Of a stretch of 64,000 nt of DNA, positions 36,294 through 46,113 are shown piece by piece. The stretch lies in contig NZ_JACCBY010000002.1 of the NCBI RefSeq assembly GCF_013409985.1, forward strand, positions 248,001 to 312,000, written 5' to 3'. Source of the stretch: Sphingomonas melonis. Lineage in GTDB: Bacteria > Pseudomonadota > Alphaproteobacteria > Sphingomonadales > Sphingomonadaceae. A model generated the notes under the pieces. It was not told the DNA's origin, made no database searches, and saw only the letters and a list, made by a program, of their open reading frames with translations. A program made the position numbers and the translations under genes. Each line of letters begins with the position of its first letter. Position 1 is the stretch's first letter.

Positions 36294-38255
36294 ATGCTCA
36301 GCTTCTTCCGCCGGATCATCAATTCCAAGGCCGGCGTCGTCGTCACCTTCATCATCCTCGGGGTGATCGCACTCGCCTTTGCGGCCGGTGACATCACCGG
36401 GCTGGCCGGCAACGGCACCAGCCTCTCGGGCAACGCGGTCGCCACCGTCGACGGCCAGAAGGTCACCGCCGCCGAGCTGCGCAGCCGTGTGCAGACCGAG
36501 CTGCAGGCCGCCGCGCAGGAGGCGGCGCGCCAGCAGCAGCCGGCCCCGACGATGCAGCAGCTGATCGATCAGGGCGGATTGCAGGGCACGCTCGACCGGA
36601 CGATCAACGGTCTGGCCCTCGAAGCCTTCGGCCATGGCCAGCATATGGTGGTCAGCAAGCGCTCGGTGGACGGCGTGATCGCCAGCATCCCCGGCCTGCG
36701 CGGCCCCAATGGCCAGTTCGATCCGGCACGCTACCAGCAGCTGCTCGCCGACCAGAAGCTGACCGATGCGCAGGTCCGCGCCGATATCGCCCGCGACATC
36801 ATCGCGCAGCAGCTGATGCTGCCGACGCAGGGGGCGACCCAGGTGCCGATGAAGGTGGCGCTGCCCTATGCGTCGCTGATGCTCGAAAAGCGCTCGGGTC
36901 AGGTCGCCTTCGTCCCGGCCAAGGCGGTCGATAGCGGCCCGGCGCCGACCGATGCCGAGCAGCAGGCCTTCTATCGTCGCAACATCCAGCGCTACACCGT
37001 GCCGGAACGGCGGGTCGTCCGCTATGCGGTGATCACGCCCGATCAGGTCAAGGCGCGCGCCGTCCCGACCGATGCGGAGGTCGCCGCCGCATACAATCAG
37101 CAGCGCAGCCGCTTCGCCGCCGCGGAGAAGCGCGACATCAGCCAGGTCGTCGTCGCGGATCAGGCCGGCGCCAATGCCCTTGCCGCCAAGGTGAAGGGCG
37201 GCGCCTCGATCGCCGATGCCGCCCGCGCCGCCGGGCTGGAACCCGCGGTGCAGACCGGCGTCACCAAGCCCGCTTATGCCGCGGCGAGCAGCGCCGGCAT
37301 CGCCGACGCCGCCTTTGCCGCCCCGCGTGGCGGCGTGGTCGGTCCGATCCGCGGCCCGCTCGGCTGGGTCGTCGCGCGCGTCGACAAGGTCGAACAGGTT
37401 CCCGGCAAGACGCTGGACCAGGCGAAGCCCGAACTCGTCGCCGAACTCTCGAAGCGCAAGCTGCAACAGGCGCTCGCCGACGTGCACGATTCGCTCGACT
37501 CGGCGCTCGGCAAGAACGCGACCTTCGACGAGGCCGTCGCCGACCAAAAGCTCAGCGCGCAGACCACGCCGCCGCTGCTCGCCAATGGCACCAACCCCGA
37601 TGCGCCGGCGGCACAGCCCGATCCTGCGATCGCGCCGATCGTCTCCGCCGCCTTCCAGATGAGCGAAGGCGACCCGGCGCAGCTGGTGCCGGTCGGCCAG
37701 GACGGCGGCTTCGCGCTCGTCGCGATCGGCCGGGTCGTCCATGCCGCGCCGCGCCCGCTGGAGCAGGTGAAGGCGCAGGTCGTCGCCGACGTCACTGCCG
37801 AGCGCGCGCGTACCGCCGCACGCAAGCTCGCCACAGATATCCTCGCCAGGGTCAACAAGGGGACGCCGCTGGCGCAGGCGATGGCCGCCTCGGGCCGCCC
37901 GCTGCCGCCGGTGCAGACCGCCAGCGCGAGCCGTGCGCAGCTCGCCGCAGCCCAAGGCAACGTCCAGCCGCCGCTCGCGCTGCTGTTCTCGATGGCCAAG
38001 GGCAATGCCAAGCTGCTCGAGGCGCCGAACAATGCCGGCTGGCTGATCGTCAAGCTCGACACGATCGTCCCCGGCAATGCCGCCGGCACCCCCGCGGCAG
38101 TCGCCGGCGCCCGCGGCAGCATCGCCCGCCTCGTCGGCCGTGAATATGCCGAGCAGTTTGCGCGCGCGGTGCGCAACGCGGTCGGCGTCAAGACCGATGC
38201 CGCGGCGCTTGCCCGGGTCCGCGCCGATCTCCTCGGCAATGGCGGCGGCAACTAA
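36294..38255 (+). CDS. ppiD: PpiD-like peptidylprolyl isomerase / periplasmic folding factor
   Basis: Membrane-anchored periplasmic chaperone of the SurA/PpiD type (653 aa). A single N-terminal TM (residues about 13-31, AGVVVTFIILGVIALAFAAG) is followed by a SurA_N-like domain and a parvulin-type rotamase segment around 225-390 (EKRDISQVVVADQAGANALAAKVKGGASIADAARAAG... in pieces). A long C-terminal helical part ends with VGREYAEQFARAVRNAVG. The ATG at 36294 was chosen because the membrane anchor starts there. It is divergent from tpiA and sits 13 bp before trpE, so read-through into trpE is likely. The parvulin domain is weakly conserved, and isomerase activity may be lost as in E. coli PpiD. 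Confidence 0.9.
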   Translation: MLSFFRRIINSKAGVVVTFIILGVIALAFAAGDITGLAGNGTSLSGNAVATVDGQKVTAAELRSRVQTELQAAAQEAARQQQPAPTMQQLIDQGGLQGTLDRTINGLALEAFGHGQHMVVSKRSVDGVIASIPGLRGPNGQFDPARYQQLLADQKLTDAQVRADIARDIIAQQLMLPTQGATQVPMKVALPYASLMLEKRSGQVAFVPAKAVDSGPAPTDAEQQAFYRRNIQRYTVPERRVVRYAVITPDQVKARAVPTDAEVAAAYNQQRSRFAAAEKRDISQVVVADQAGANALAAKVKGGASIADAARAAGLEPAVQTGVTKPAYAAASSAGIADAAFAAPRGGVVGPIRGPLGWVVARVDKVEQVPGKTLDQAKPELVAELSKRKLQQALADVHDSLDSALGKNATFDEAVADQKLSAQTTPPLLANGTNPDAPAAQPDPAIAPIVSAAFQMSEGDPAQLVPVGQDGGFALVAIGRVVHAAPRPLEQVKAQVVADVTAERARTAARKLATDILARVNKGTPLAQAMAASGRPLPPVQTASASRAQLAAAQGNVQPPLALLFSMAKGNAKLLEAPNNAGWLIVKLDTIVPGNAAGTPAAVAGARGSIARLVGREYAEQFARAVRNAVGVKTDAAALARVRADLLGNGGGN

Positions 38256-38268
38256 GGTGAGCGCGCCG

Positions 38269-39759
<1,491 letters not shown>

Positions 39760-39798
39760 GCGCCACCGCGCCGGCGCGCGGCGGGCTTTGCTCAGGGA

Positions 39799-40221
39799 TC
39801 AGGGAACCGCGGCGTCGGCATCCTGCTTGGCGCGGCGCTCGGCCGCCCACTGGCGGTTGGTGGCAAGCGCGCAGCCGCTCTGCCCGCCGCTGCCGACCGG
39901 CGAACAGGTGTCCGGCAGGCCGCCGGCGGCGCGTCCCACCTGGTCCATCGTCGCGGCGCGGTTGCCCCATGCCTGGTTCTTGGCCGGGATCGGGCCGCTG
40001 TCGCGGAACTGCTTGGGAATGCGATAGGGCTGATCGAGCGTCGAGCAGACGACGATCTCGTCCTCGGTGCTCTGCGGACATTTCTGACCGACACCCAGCG
40101 TCACGGCACGGACGCGCTGCGGCGGCTTGCCCGACCCTGCCGTATCCGCGACCGGCGCGCTTTGCGCACCGGCGATCGCCGGCAGGGCGATCAGGGCGGC
40201 CATCATGAATGGGCGGAACAT
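39799..40221 (-). CDS. Secreted hypothetical protein (140 aa) inside the trp cluster
   Basis: The ATG at 40221 follows GGAG and opens a signal peptide ([21 protein letters not shown]). The mature part holds [36 protein letters not shown], a motif (EIVVC....YRIPK.FR) that I recall in many uncharacterised sphingomonad exported proteins, and a C-terminal Cys pair ([20 protein letters not shown]). No enzyme motif is visible. It runs opposite to trpE and trpG and splits the trp genes. Confidence 0.8.
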   Translation of the reverse strand: MFRPFMMAALIALPAIAGAQSAPVADTAGSGKPPQRVRAVTLGVGQKCPQSTEDEIVVCSTLDQPYRIPKQFRDSGPIPAKNQAWGNRAATMDQVGRAAGGLPDTCSPVGSGGQSGCALATNRQWAAERRAKQDADAAVP

Positions 40222-40373
40222 GGCATGCGTCTCCTTTGCGGTCTTCAACGTGCAGGCGACGCAGTTTCTCCCGGCGCACGACACGCGTTGGCTATAGCGC
40301 GCGGCAGATTGCTACAGGATTGCCGGGACGCAACAGGCGTTGCACCGGCGCGGGCATCGGCTATGGCGGCGCG

Positions 40374-40958
40374 ATGATCTTGGTCGTCGACAATTACGAC
40401 AGCTTCACCTGGAACCTCGTCCACTATCTCATGGAGCTGGGCAGCGAGGTCGAGGTGGTGCGCAACGATGCCATCTCCGCCGGACAGGCGCTGTCCTCGG
40501 GTGCCGAGGCCTTCCTGATCTCGCCCGGCCCGTGCACGCCGACCGAGGCGGGCGTGAGCCTCGACCTCGTCGCCGCCGCCGCCGATGCCGGCCGGCCGCT
40601 GCTCGGTGTGTGCCTCGGCCATCAGGCGATCGGCCAGCATTTCGGTGGCCGGGTGGAGCGTGGCGGGCTGATGCATGGCAAGACCTCGCCGGTGGCGCAC
40701 GACGGCAGCGGCCTGTTCGAGGGCCTGCCCTCGCCGTTCACCGCGACCCGCTACCACAGCCTGATCGTCAACGACGTACCCGCGCCGCTGGTCGTCAACG
40801 CGCGAGCCGACGACGGCAACGTGATGGGCTTCCGCCACGCGACGCTGCCGATCCACGGCGTCCAGTTCCATCCCGAAAGCATCGCCACCGAACACGGCCA
40901 TGCGATGCTTGCCAATTTCCTGCGGATCGCCGGCATCACGGTGAAGGCGCCGGCGTGA
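40374..40958 (+). CDS. trpG: Anthranilate synthase component II (glutamine amidotransferase)
   Basis: Class I glutamine amidotransferase supplying ammonia to TrpE. The 194-aa protein starts [18 protein letters not shown], typical for TrpG/PabA. The catalytic Cys is in [11 protein letters not shown] and the His-Glu pair in [23 protein letters not shown] is the usual glycine-rich turn. It overlaps trpD by 4 bp (GTGA) and may also serve PabA-type folate synthesis, as no separate pabA is seen here. Confidence 0.95.
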   Translation: MILVVDNYDSFTWNLVHYLMELGSEVEVVRNDAISAGQALSSGAEAFLISPGPCTPTEAGVSLDLVAAAADAGRPLLGVCLGHQAIGQHFGGRVERGGLMHGKTSPVAHDGSGLFEGLPSPFTATRYHSLIVNDVPAPLVVNARADDGNVMGFRHATLPIHGVQFHPESIATEHGHAMLANFLRIAGITVKAPA

Positions 40959-41950
40959 CCGTAATCACGCTCCTGCCCGATCCCGCGACACCTTTGTCGC
41001 GCGAGAGCGCGGCGCAGGCCTTCGCCGACATCCTCGACGCGCGCGTCTCGGAAGAGGCGATCGCGGCATTCCTGATCGCGCTGTCCGATCGCGGCGAGAC
41101 CAGCATCGAGATCGCCGAGGCCGCCCGCGCGCTGCGTGCCCGCCTCATCCCGATCGCCGCGCCCGCCGGCGCAATCGACGTCTGCGGCACCGGTGGCGAC
41201 GGCCATCACACGCTCAACGTCTCGACCGCGGTGGCGTTGGTCGTCGCCGCCTGCGGCGTGCCGGTCGCCAAGCATGGCAACCGCGCCGCCTCGTCCAAGG
41301 CAGGCGCCGCCGACACGCTGGAGGCGATCGGCCTCGACATGAATGTCGCGGGCGCCACCGCGGAGGGCAGCCTCGCCGAACTCGGCATCGCCTTCCTCTT
41401 CGCCGCCAACCATCATCCGGCGATGGCGCGGATCACGCCGATCCGGCGCCGCATCGGCAAGCGCACCATCTTCAATCTGATGGGGCCGCTCGCCAATCCG
41501 GCGCATGTGTCGCACCAGCTGATCGGCATCGCCCGGCCCGATTATGCCGGCCTCTATGCCGAGGCGCTCGAACAGCTCGGCACCGCAAGGGCGGCGGTGA
41601 TCTCCGGCGAGGAAGGGCTCGACGAACTCTCCACCGCCGGGCCGAGCATCGCGGTGAATGTCGGCAGCGCGACGCTGCCACGCACGATCACGCCGGAAGC
41701 CGCCGGCCTGCCGCGGCATCCGCTCGCCGCGATCCGCGGTGGCGACCCCGCCTACAATGCCGCCGCCTTGCGACGCCTGCTCGCCGGCGAGACCGGTGCC
41801 TATCGCGACGCGGTGCTGCTCAACGCCGCCGCCGCGCTGGTCGTCGCCGGTCACAGCTCCCATCTCACCGCCGGCGCGCAAGCCGCCGCGGCCGCGCTCG
41901 ACGACGGCCGTGCGGGCGCGCTGCTCGACCGCTGGATCGCCTACCGATGA
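40955..41950 (+). CDS. trpD: Anthranilate phosphoribosyltransferase
   Basis: Transfers phosphoribose from PRPP to anthranilate, the second step of tryptophan synthesis. The 331-aa enzyme has the PRPP loop [39 protein letters not shown], the substrate segment [37 protein letters not shown] and the C-terminal [12 protein letters not shown]. The start is the GTG at 40955, overlapping the trpG stop. Its end overlaps trpC by 4 bp (ATGA). Confidence 0.97.
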   Translation: MTVITLLPDPATPLSRESAAQAFADILDARVSEEAIAAFLIALSDRGETSIEIAEAARALRARLIPIAAPAGAIDVCGTGGDGHHTLNVSTAVALVVAACGVPVAKHGNRAASSKAGAADTLEAIGLDMNVAGATAEGSLAELGIAFLFAANHHPAMARITPIRRRIGKRTIFNLMGPLANPAHVSHQLIGIARPDYAGLYAEALEQLGTARAAVISGEEGLDELSTAGPSIAVNVGSATLPRTITPEAAGLPRHPLAAIRGGDPAYNAAALRRLLAGETGAYRDAVLLNAAAALVVAGHSSHLTAGAQAAAAALDDGRAGALLDRWIAYR

Positions 41951-42723
41951 CCATTCTCTCCCGTATCATCGAAACCAAACGCGCCGAGGTGGCCGCGCGC
42001 AAGGCGACGACCAGCGTCGCCGATCTCGACGCGCGTATCGCCGCGGTGACGAAGCCGCGCGGGTTCCGGGCGGCGCTCGACGCCAAACCCGGCCATGCCC
42101 TCATCGCCGAGATCAAGAAGGCGAGCCCGTCGAAGGGGCTGATCCGCGCCGACTTCGATCCGCCGGCGCATGCCCGTGCCTATCAGGCGGGCGGTGCAGC
42201 CTGTCTGTCGGTGCTGACCGACGAACAATGGTTTCAGGGATCGGACGACTATCTGATCACCGCGCGCGCTGCTTGCGACCTGCCGGTGATCCGCAAGGAC
42301 TTCATGGTCGATCCCTGGCAGGCGACCGAAAGCCGCTCGATCGGCGCAGACGCGATCCTCATCATCGTCGCCGCGCTCGACGACAATCAGATGGCGGAGA
42401 TCGAGGCATCGGCGCTCGATTGCGGCATGGATGTGCTGGTCGAGGTGCATGACGCGCACGAATTCGATCGCGCGCTGAAGCTGAAGTCGCGCCTGATCGG
42501 CGTCAACAATCGCGATCTGCGCGATTTCTCCGTGGATTTCGCCCGCACGTACGAACTGGTCGACAAGGCGCCTCCGGGCTGCACCTTCGTCGCCGAAAGC
42601 GGCCTGGAAACACGCGCCGACCTCGATGCGATGGCCGAGCATGGCGTCCGCTGCTTCCTGATCGGCGAGGCGCTGATGCGTGCCGACGACGTCGAGTCCG
42701 CGACGCGCGCGATGGTCGGATGA
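41947..42723 (+). CDS. trpC: Indole-3-glycerol phosphate synthase
   Basis: Closes the indole ring from CdRP in tryptophan synthesis. The 258-aa TIM barrel shows [19 protein letters not shown] with the catalytic Lys, the [15 protein letters not shown] loop, [26 protein letters not shown] and the phosphate-binding [12 protein letters not shown] and FLIGEALMR. It overlaps trpD (ATGA) and moaC (4 bp). Confidence 0.97.
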   Translation: MTILSRIIETKRAEVAARKATTSVADLDARIAAVTKPRGFRAALDAKPGHALIAEIKKASPSKGLIRADFDPPAHARAYQAGGAACLSVLTDEQWFQGSDDYLITARAACDLPVIRKDFMVDPWQATESRSIGADAILIIVAALDDNQMAEIEASALDCGMDVLVEVHDAHEFDRALKLKSRLIGVNNRDLRDFSVDFARTYELVDKAPPGCTFVAESGLETRADLDAMAEHGVRCFLIGEALMRADDVESATRAMVG

Positions 42724-43187
42724 GCGGCCTGACCCACCTCGATGCCGACGGCGCGGCGCATATGGTCGACGTCGGCAGCAAGGACGTGACCAGCCGTCAC
42801 GCCGTCGCGACGGGCCATATCGCGGTCGCGGCCGATGCACTCGCCGCGATCCGCGACGGTGCGGCGAAGAAGGGCGACGTGCTCGCCGTCGCGCGGGTTG
42901 CCGGCATCATGGCGGCGAAGAAGACCGCCGAGCTGATCCCGCTCTGCCACCCCCTGCCGCTCACCCGCGTCACGCTCGACCTCGTTCTGGACGAGACCGG
43001 CGTCACCGCCACCGCGCTCGCCGCGACCGACGGCAAGACCGGCGTTGAGATGGAGGCGCTCACCGCCGTCTCCGTCGCACTGCTGACGATCTACGACATG
43101 GCCAAGGCGATGGACCGCGCCATGACCATTTCGGGCATCCGCCTGCTCGAAAAGGCTGGCGGCAAGTCCGGCGACTGGCGCGCCTGA
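42720..43187 (+). CDS. moaC: Cyclic pyranopterin monophosphate synthase
   Basis: Second step of molybdenum cofactor synthesis, turning the MoaA product into cyclic pyranopterin monophosphate. The 155-aa protein contains the family core [17 protein letters not shown] and [26 protein letters not shown] with the catalytic Lys/Asp region, and ends [14 protein letters not shown]. It overlaps trpC by 4 bp and precedes moeA by 4 bp, so cofactor genes are co-expressed with trp genes. Confidence 0.97.
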   Translation: MSGLTHLDADGAAHMVDVGSKDVTSRHAVATGHIAVAADALAAIRDGAAKKGDVLAVARVAGIMAAKKTAELIPLCHPLPLTRVTLDLVLDETGVTATALAATDGKTGVEMEALTAVSVALLTIYDMAKAMDRAMTISGIRLLEKAGGKSGDWRA

Positions 43188-43191
43188 CGCC

Positions 43192-44373
43192 GTGGCGCTG
43201 CTGCCCATCACCGAGGCGCAGGTCCGCCTGTTCGCGTCTGCCACACCCGTCGCCGCCGAGACGGTGCCGCTGTCCCAGGCGCATGGCCGTTGGGCAGCCG
43301 CCGACGTCGTCGCGCGGCGGACGCAACCGGCTACCGATCTCTCGGCGATGGACGGCTATGCCATCCGCTTTGCCGACCTGCCCGGACCGTGGGCATTAAT
43401 TGGCGAGAGCGCCGCCGGTCGCCCCTTCACCGGCGAAGTGCAACCGGGCGAGACGGTGCGCATCTTCACCGGCGCAGCGATGCCGGCGGGCACGGACACG
43501 GTGATCATCCAGGAGGAAGTCGCCGCCGATGGCGCGTCGATCCGGCTGACCGGCGAGGGCCCACCGACGCACGGCCGCAACACGCGCCGTCGCGGCCTCG
43601 ACTTCAGCGCCGGCGACCGGCTGATAGCACAGGGCGAGCGGCTGACCCCGGCACGGATCGCCGTCGCGGCAACCGGCGGGGTTGCGAGCATCACGGTCCA
43701 CCGCCGCGTACGCGTCGCGATCTGTGCGACCGGTGACGAGCTCGTCGAACCGGGCAGCACCGGCGATGCCGGCGCCCTGCCCGAATCGAACCGCGCGATG
43801 CTCGCCGCGATGCTCGCCGACCTGCCGATCGATCTGATCGACCTTGGCATCCTGCCCGACGATCTCGACACGCTACGCGACGCCTTCGGCCGCGTCGAAG
43901 CCGATCTGCTCGTCACGACGGGCGGTGCCTCGGTGGGCGACCATGATCTCGTCCGCCCGGCCATCGCCGCGGCAGGCGGCACGATCGACTTTTGGCGGAT
44001 CGCGTTGCGGCCCGGCAAGCCGATGATGGCCGGTCGGATCGACGATACCCTACTGCTCGGGCTGCCCGGCAATCCGGTGTCCGCGTTCGTGACGGCGATC
44101 CTGTTCGTCAAACCACTCGTCGCGCATCTCGCCGGCGCCGCCGAGCCGCTGCCCCGCACGACGCTCACCATTCTCGGCGAGGATCTGCCCGCGAACGGCC
44201 CGCGCACGGACTATCTCCGCGCCGAGATCCGCAACGGTCGCGCCTATGCCTCGACGATCCAGGACAGTTCGATGCTGCTGACACTGGCGCGGTCGCATTG
44301 TCTGATCGTGCGTCCGATCGACGCACCGCCGGCCCGCGCCGGCGACTCGGCAGAAATCCTCGTCATCGCTTGA
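43192..44373 (+). CDS. moeA: Molybdopterin molybdotransferase
   Basis: Inserts molybdate into adenylylated molybdopterin. The 393-aa protein has the MoeA N-terminus (TQPATDLSAMDGYAIRF; VRIFTGAAMPAGTDTVIIQEEV), the MoCF-binding domain ICATGDELVEPG...LPESNRAMLAAML, TTGGASVGDHDLV and RPGKPMMAGRIDDTLLLGLPGNPVSAFV, and a C-terminal domain IV. It starts with a GTG at 43192, four bases after moaC. lexA follows 58 bp later with its own operator. Confidence 0.96.
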   Translation: MALLPITEAQVRLFASATPVAAETVPLSQAHGRWAAADVVARRTQPATDLSAMDGYAIRFADLPGPWALIGESAAGRPFTGEVQPGETVRIFTGAAMPAGTDTVIIQEEVAADGASIRLTGEGPPTHGRNTRRRGLDFSAGDRLIAQGERLTPARIAVAATGGVASITVHRRVRVAICATGDELVEPGSTGDAGALPESNRAMLAAMLADLPIDLIDLGILPDDLDTLRDAFGRVEADLLVTTGGASVGDHDLVRPAIAAAGGTIDFWRIALRPGKPMMAGRIDDTLLLGLPGNPVSAFVTAILFVKPLVAHLAGAAEPLPRTTLTILGEDLPANGPRTDYLRAEIRNGRAYASTIQDSSMLLTLARSHCLIVRPIDAPPARAGDSAEILVIA

Positions 44374-44386
44374 CGGGCGCCATCCT

Positions 44387-44412
44387 GTTCCCTAGAAGTT
44401 CCGCGTCTGTTC
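44387..44412 (+). promoter_or_regulatory. Overlapping LexA operators (SOS boxes) at the lexA promoter
   Basis: Three GTTC half-sites lie at 44387, 44398 and 44409, each separated by exactly 7 nt, giving two overlapping copies of the alphaproteobacterial SOS box GTTC-N7-GTTC. The array ends 19 bp before the lexA ATG, which fits autorepression. Confidence 0.9.
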
Positions 44413-44431
44413 TGACGGGGAAGGACCGCCC

Positions 44432-45115
44432 ATGCTCACGCGCAAGCAGCACGAGCTCGTTTGTTTCATCAATGATCGGCTGGAAGAAACCGGCATCTCC
44501 CCCTCGTTCGAGGAGATGAAGGAGGCGCTCGATCTGAAATCGAAATCGGGCGTCCACCGCCTGATCAGCGCGCTCGAGGAACGGCATTTCATCCGCCGTC
44601 TGCCGAACCGGGCCCGCGCGCTCGAAGTGCTGCGGATGCCGGAACGGTCCGAGCGCAAGCCTGCGCCCGCCGCGCCCGCTCCCGCGCCGAGCAAGGCGAG
44701 CAACGTCCGCGCCGCGGCGGCTCCTGCGAACGACGTCGTCGAGATTCCGCTGCACGGCCGGATCGCCGCGGGTGTTCCGATCGAGGCCTTCGAAGGCAGC
44801 TCGACGCTTGCAGTGCCCGCCGCACTGCTCGGCTCGGGCGAACATTATGCGCTCGAAGTGTCGGGCGACTCGATGGTCGAAGCGGGTATTCTCGACGGCG
44901 ATTATGCGCTGATCCGCCGCACCGAAGTCGCGCGTGACGGCGAGATCGTCGTTGCGCTGATCGACGACAGCGAGGCAACGCTGAAATATTTCCGGCGGGA
45001 GGGCGCGATGGTCCGGCTGGATCCGGCCAACCGCGCCTATGAGCCGCAGCGCTACGTGCCGTCGCACGTTCGCGTCCAGGGCAAATTGTCGGGTATCCTG
45101 CGCCGCTACGACTGA
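44432..45115 (+). CDS. lexA: LexA repressor
   Basis: SOS repressor that cleaves itself when stimulated by RecA filaments. The 227-aa protein has an N-terminal winged helix ([49 protein letters not shown]). A long Ala/Pro-rich linker follows (about 75-100). The peptidase domain has the cleavage site Ala113-Gly114 (GRIAAGVP) and the catalytic pair Ser147 ([10 protein letters not shown]) and Lys185 (EATLKYF). The ATG at 44432 lies after GGGGAAGGA. Its stop overlaps the 3' end of the convergent metallo-beta-lactamase gene by 10 bp. Confidence 0.98.
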   Translation: MLTRKQHELVCFINDRLEETGISPSFEEMKEALDLKSKSGVHRLISALEERHFIRRLPNRARALEVLRMPERSERKPAPAAPAPAPSKASNVRAAAAPANDVVEIPLHGRIAAGVPIEAFEGSSTLAVPAALLGSGEHYALEVSGDSMVEAGILDGDYALIRRTEVARDGEIVVALIDDSEATLKYFRREGAMVRLDPANRAYEPQRYVPSHVRVQGKLSGILRRYD

Positions 45116-45978
45116 GGCGTACGGCGCTGTCGGGCGAGTTCCTCTTCGAACGCGCGACGGGCGGCGCCGACGTAGCGCGGCAGTTCACCCGGATCGACGA
45201 AGGCAAGACGATTGCCCGCCGCAAGGCTGCGCCTTTTGGCCGGCAAATCGAACTGCTCGGCATGATAGCTTAGCATTACATCGGCGTGCATCGTCGCAAG
45301 GCGCCGGAACGTCGATCGGAATTCTGCCACCGCCTTGGTTTCGCGCGGTGGAGTGCCGCGGACGAGCGGGCGACCGGCGACGCTGAGGCTCGACAGAAAC
45401 AGGATTGTCATCGGCCTGCCTTTGTCCTGCGTGCGGAGCGTCCAGCTCGTTGCGCCATCGGTATGGCCGGGGGTGAGATGGGCGGTCAGGATCGTCCGGC
45501 CAACGCGGATCGTGCCGCCCTCGCCGATCGTGCGGGCGGGGCGGATCGGCGGGAAGCGATCGAGATCCTCGCGCCCGATCGTCCGGCCCGCGACAAGATC
45601 GGCTCGATCGCCGGCGCTGGACACCAGCGGTGCACCGGTTGCGGCCTGGAGTGCAGCGAGCCCGCCGGCATGATCGACATGGCTGTGATTGTTGAGAAGA
45701 TAGCGAACATCACGCAGGCGGAAGCCGAGCCGACGGATGTTGGCCGCGATCTGCGGCGCGCTCTCCGGCAGGCCACCGTCGATCAGCACCAGCCCGGCCG
45801 GATCGGCGATCAGGAACGCCGAGAGGCCCGCGGTCCCGACGTAATAGACGTTGCCGATGATCCGGAACGGTGCGCTTGGCGCATTCCACAGCCGCCGCTG
45901 GGCCGCATCCTGTGCGCCCACGGGAGCGGCCAGCGACAGGGCGGCCAACGCGGTCGCAAGAGTGCGGAAGAGGGACAT
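45106..45978 (-). CDS. Subclass B3-like metallo-beta-lactamase
   Basis: Exported metallo-hydrolase of the B3 beta-lactamase type (290 aa). A signal peptide ([23 protein letters not shown]) precedes a metallo-beta-lactamase fold with every B3 zinc ligand present: His98-x-His100-x-Asp102-His103 ([10 protein letters not shown]), His172 ([11 protein letters not shown]) and His239 ([10 protein letters not shown]). Ser stands at the place of the B1 zinc cysteine, as is normal in B3 enzymes (FLSSLSVAG). The ATG at 45978 was chosen for the signal peptide; one five codons upstream is possible. Activity on beta-lactams is not provable here, since some family members are other hydrolases. No mobile element flanks it, so it looks native to the chromosome. 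Confidence 0.87.
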   Translation of the reverse strand: MSLFRTLATALAALSLAAPVGAQDAAQRRLWNAPSAPFRIIGNVYYVGTAGLSAFLIADPAGLVLIDGGLPESAPQIAANIRRLGFRLRDVRYLLNNHSHVDHAGGLAALQAATGAPLVSSAGDRADLVAGRTIGREDLDRFPPIRPARTIGEGGTIRVGRTILTAHLTPGHTDGATSWTLRTQDKGRPMTILFLSSLSVAGRPLVRGTPPRETKAVAEFRSTFRRLATMHADVMLSYHAEQFDLPAKRRSLAAGNRLAFVDPGELPRYVGAARRAFEEELARQRRTPQS

Positions 45979-46113
45979 GGGCGTTCCGATCATGATGGCG
46001 CACCGTACCGCGACCGTGCGAACGACTCCAGCCGGGCGGTGCACCCCGGGATCAGTCTTTCCGTTGCCCGCCCGTGCCATACACGCCCTCGCCGCCGCGG
46101 CCGCGAAGCGCGA

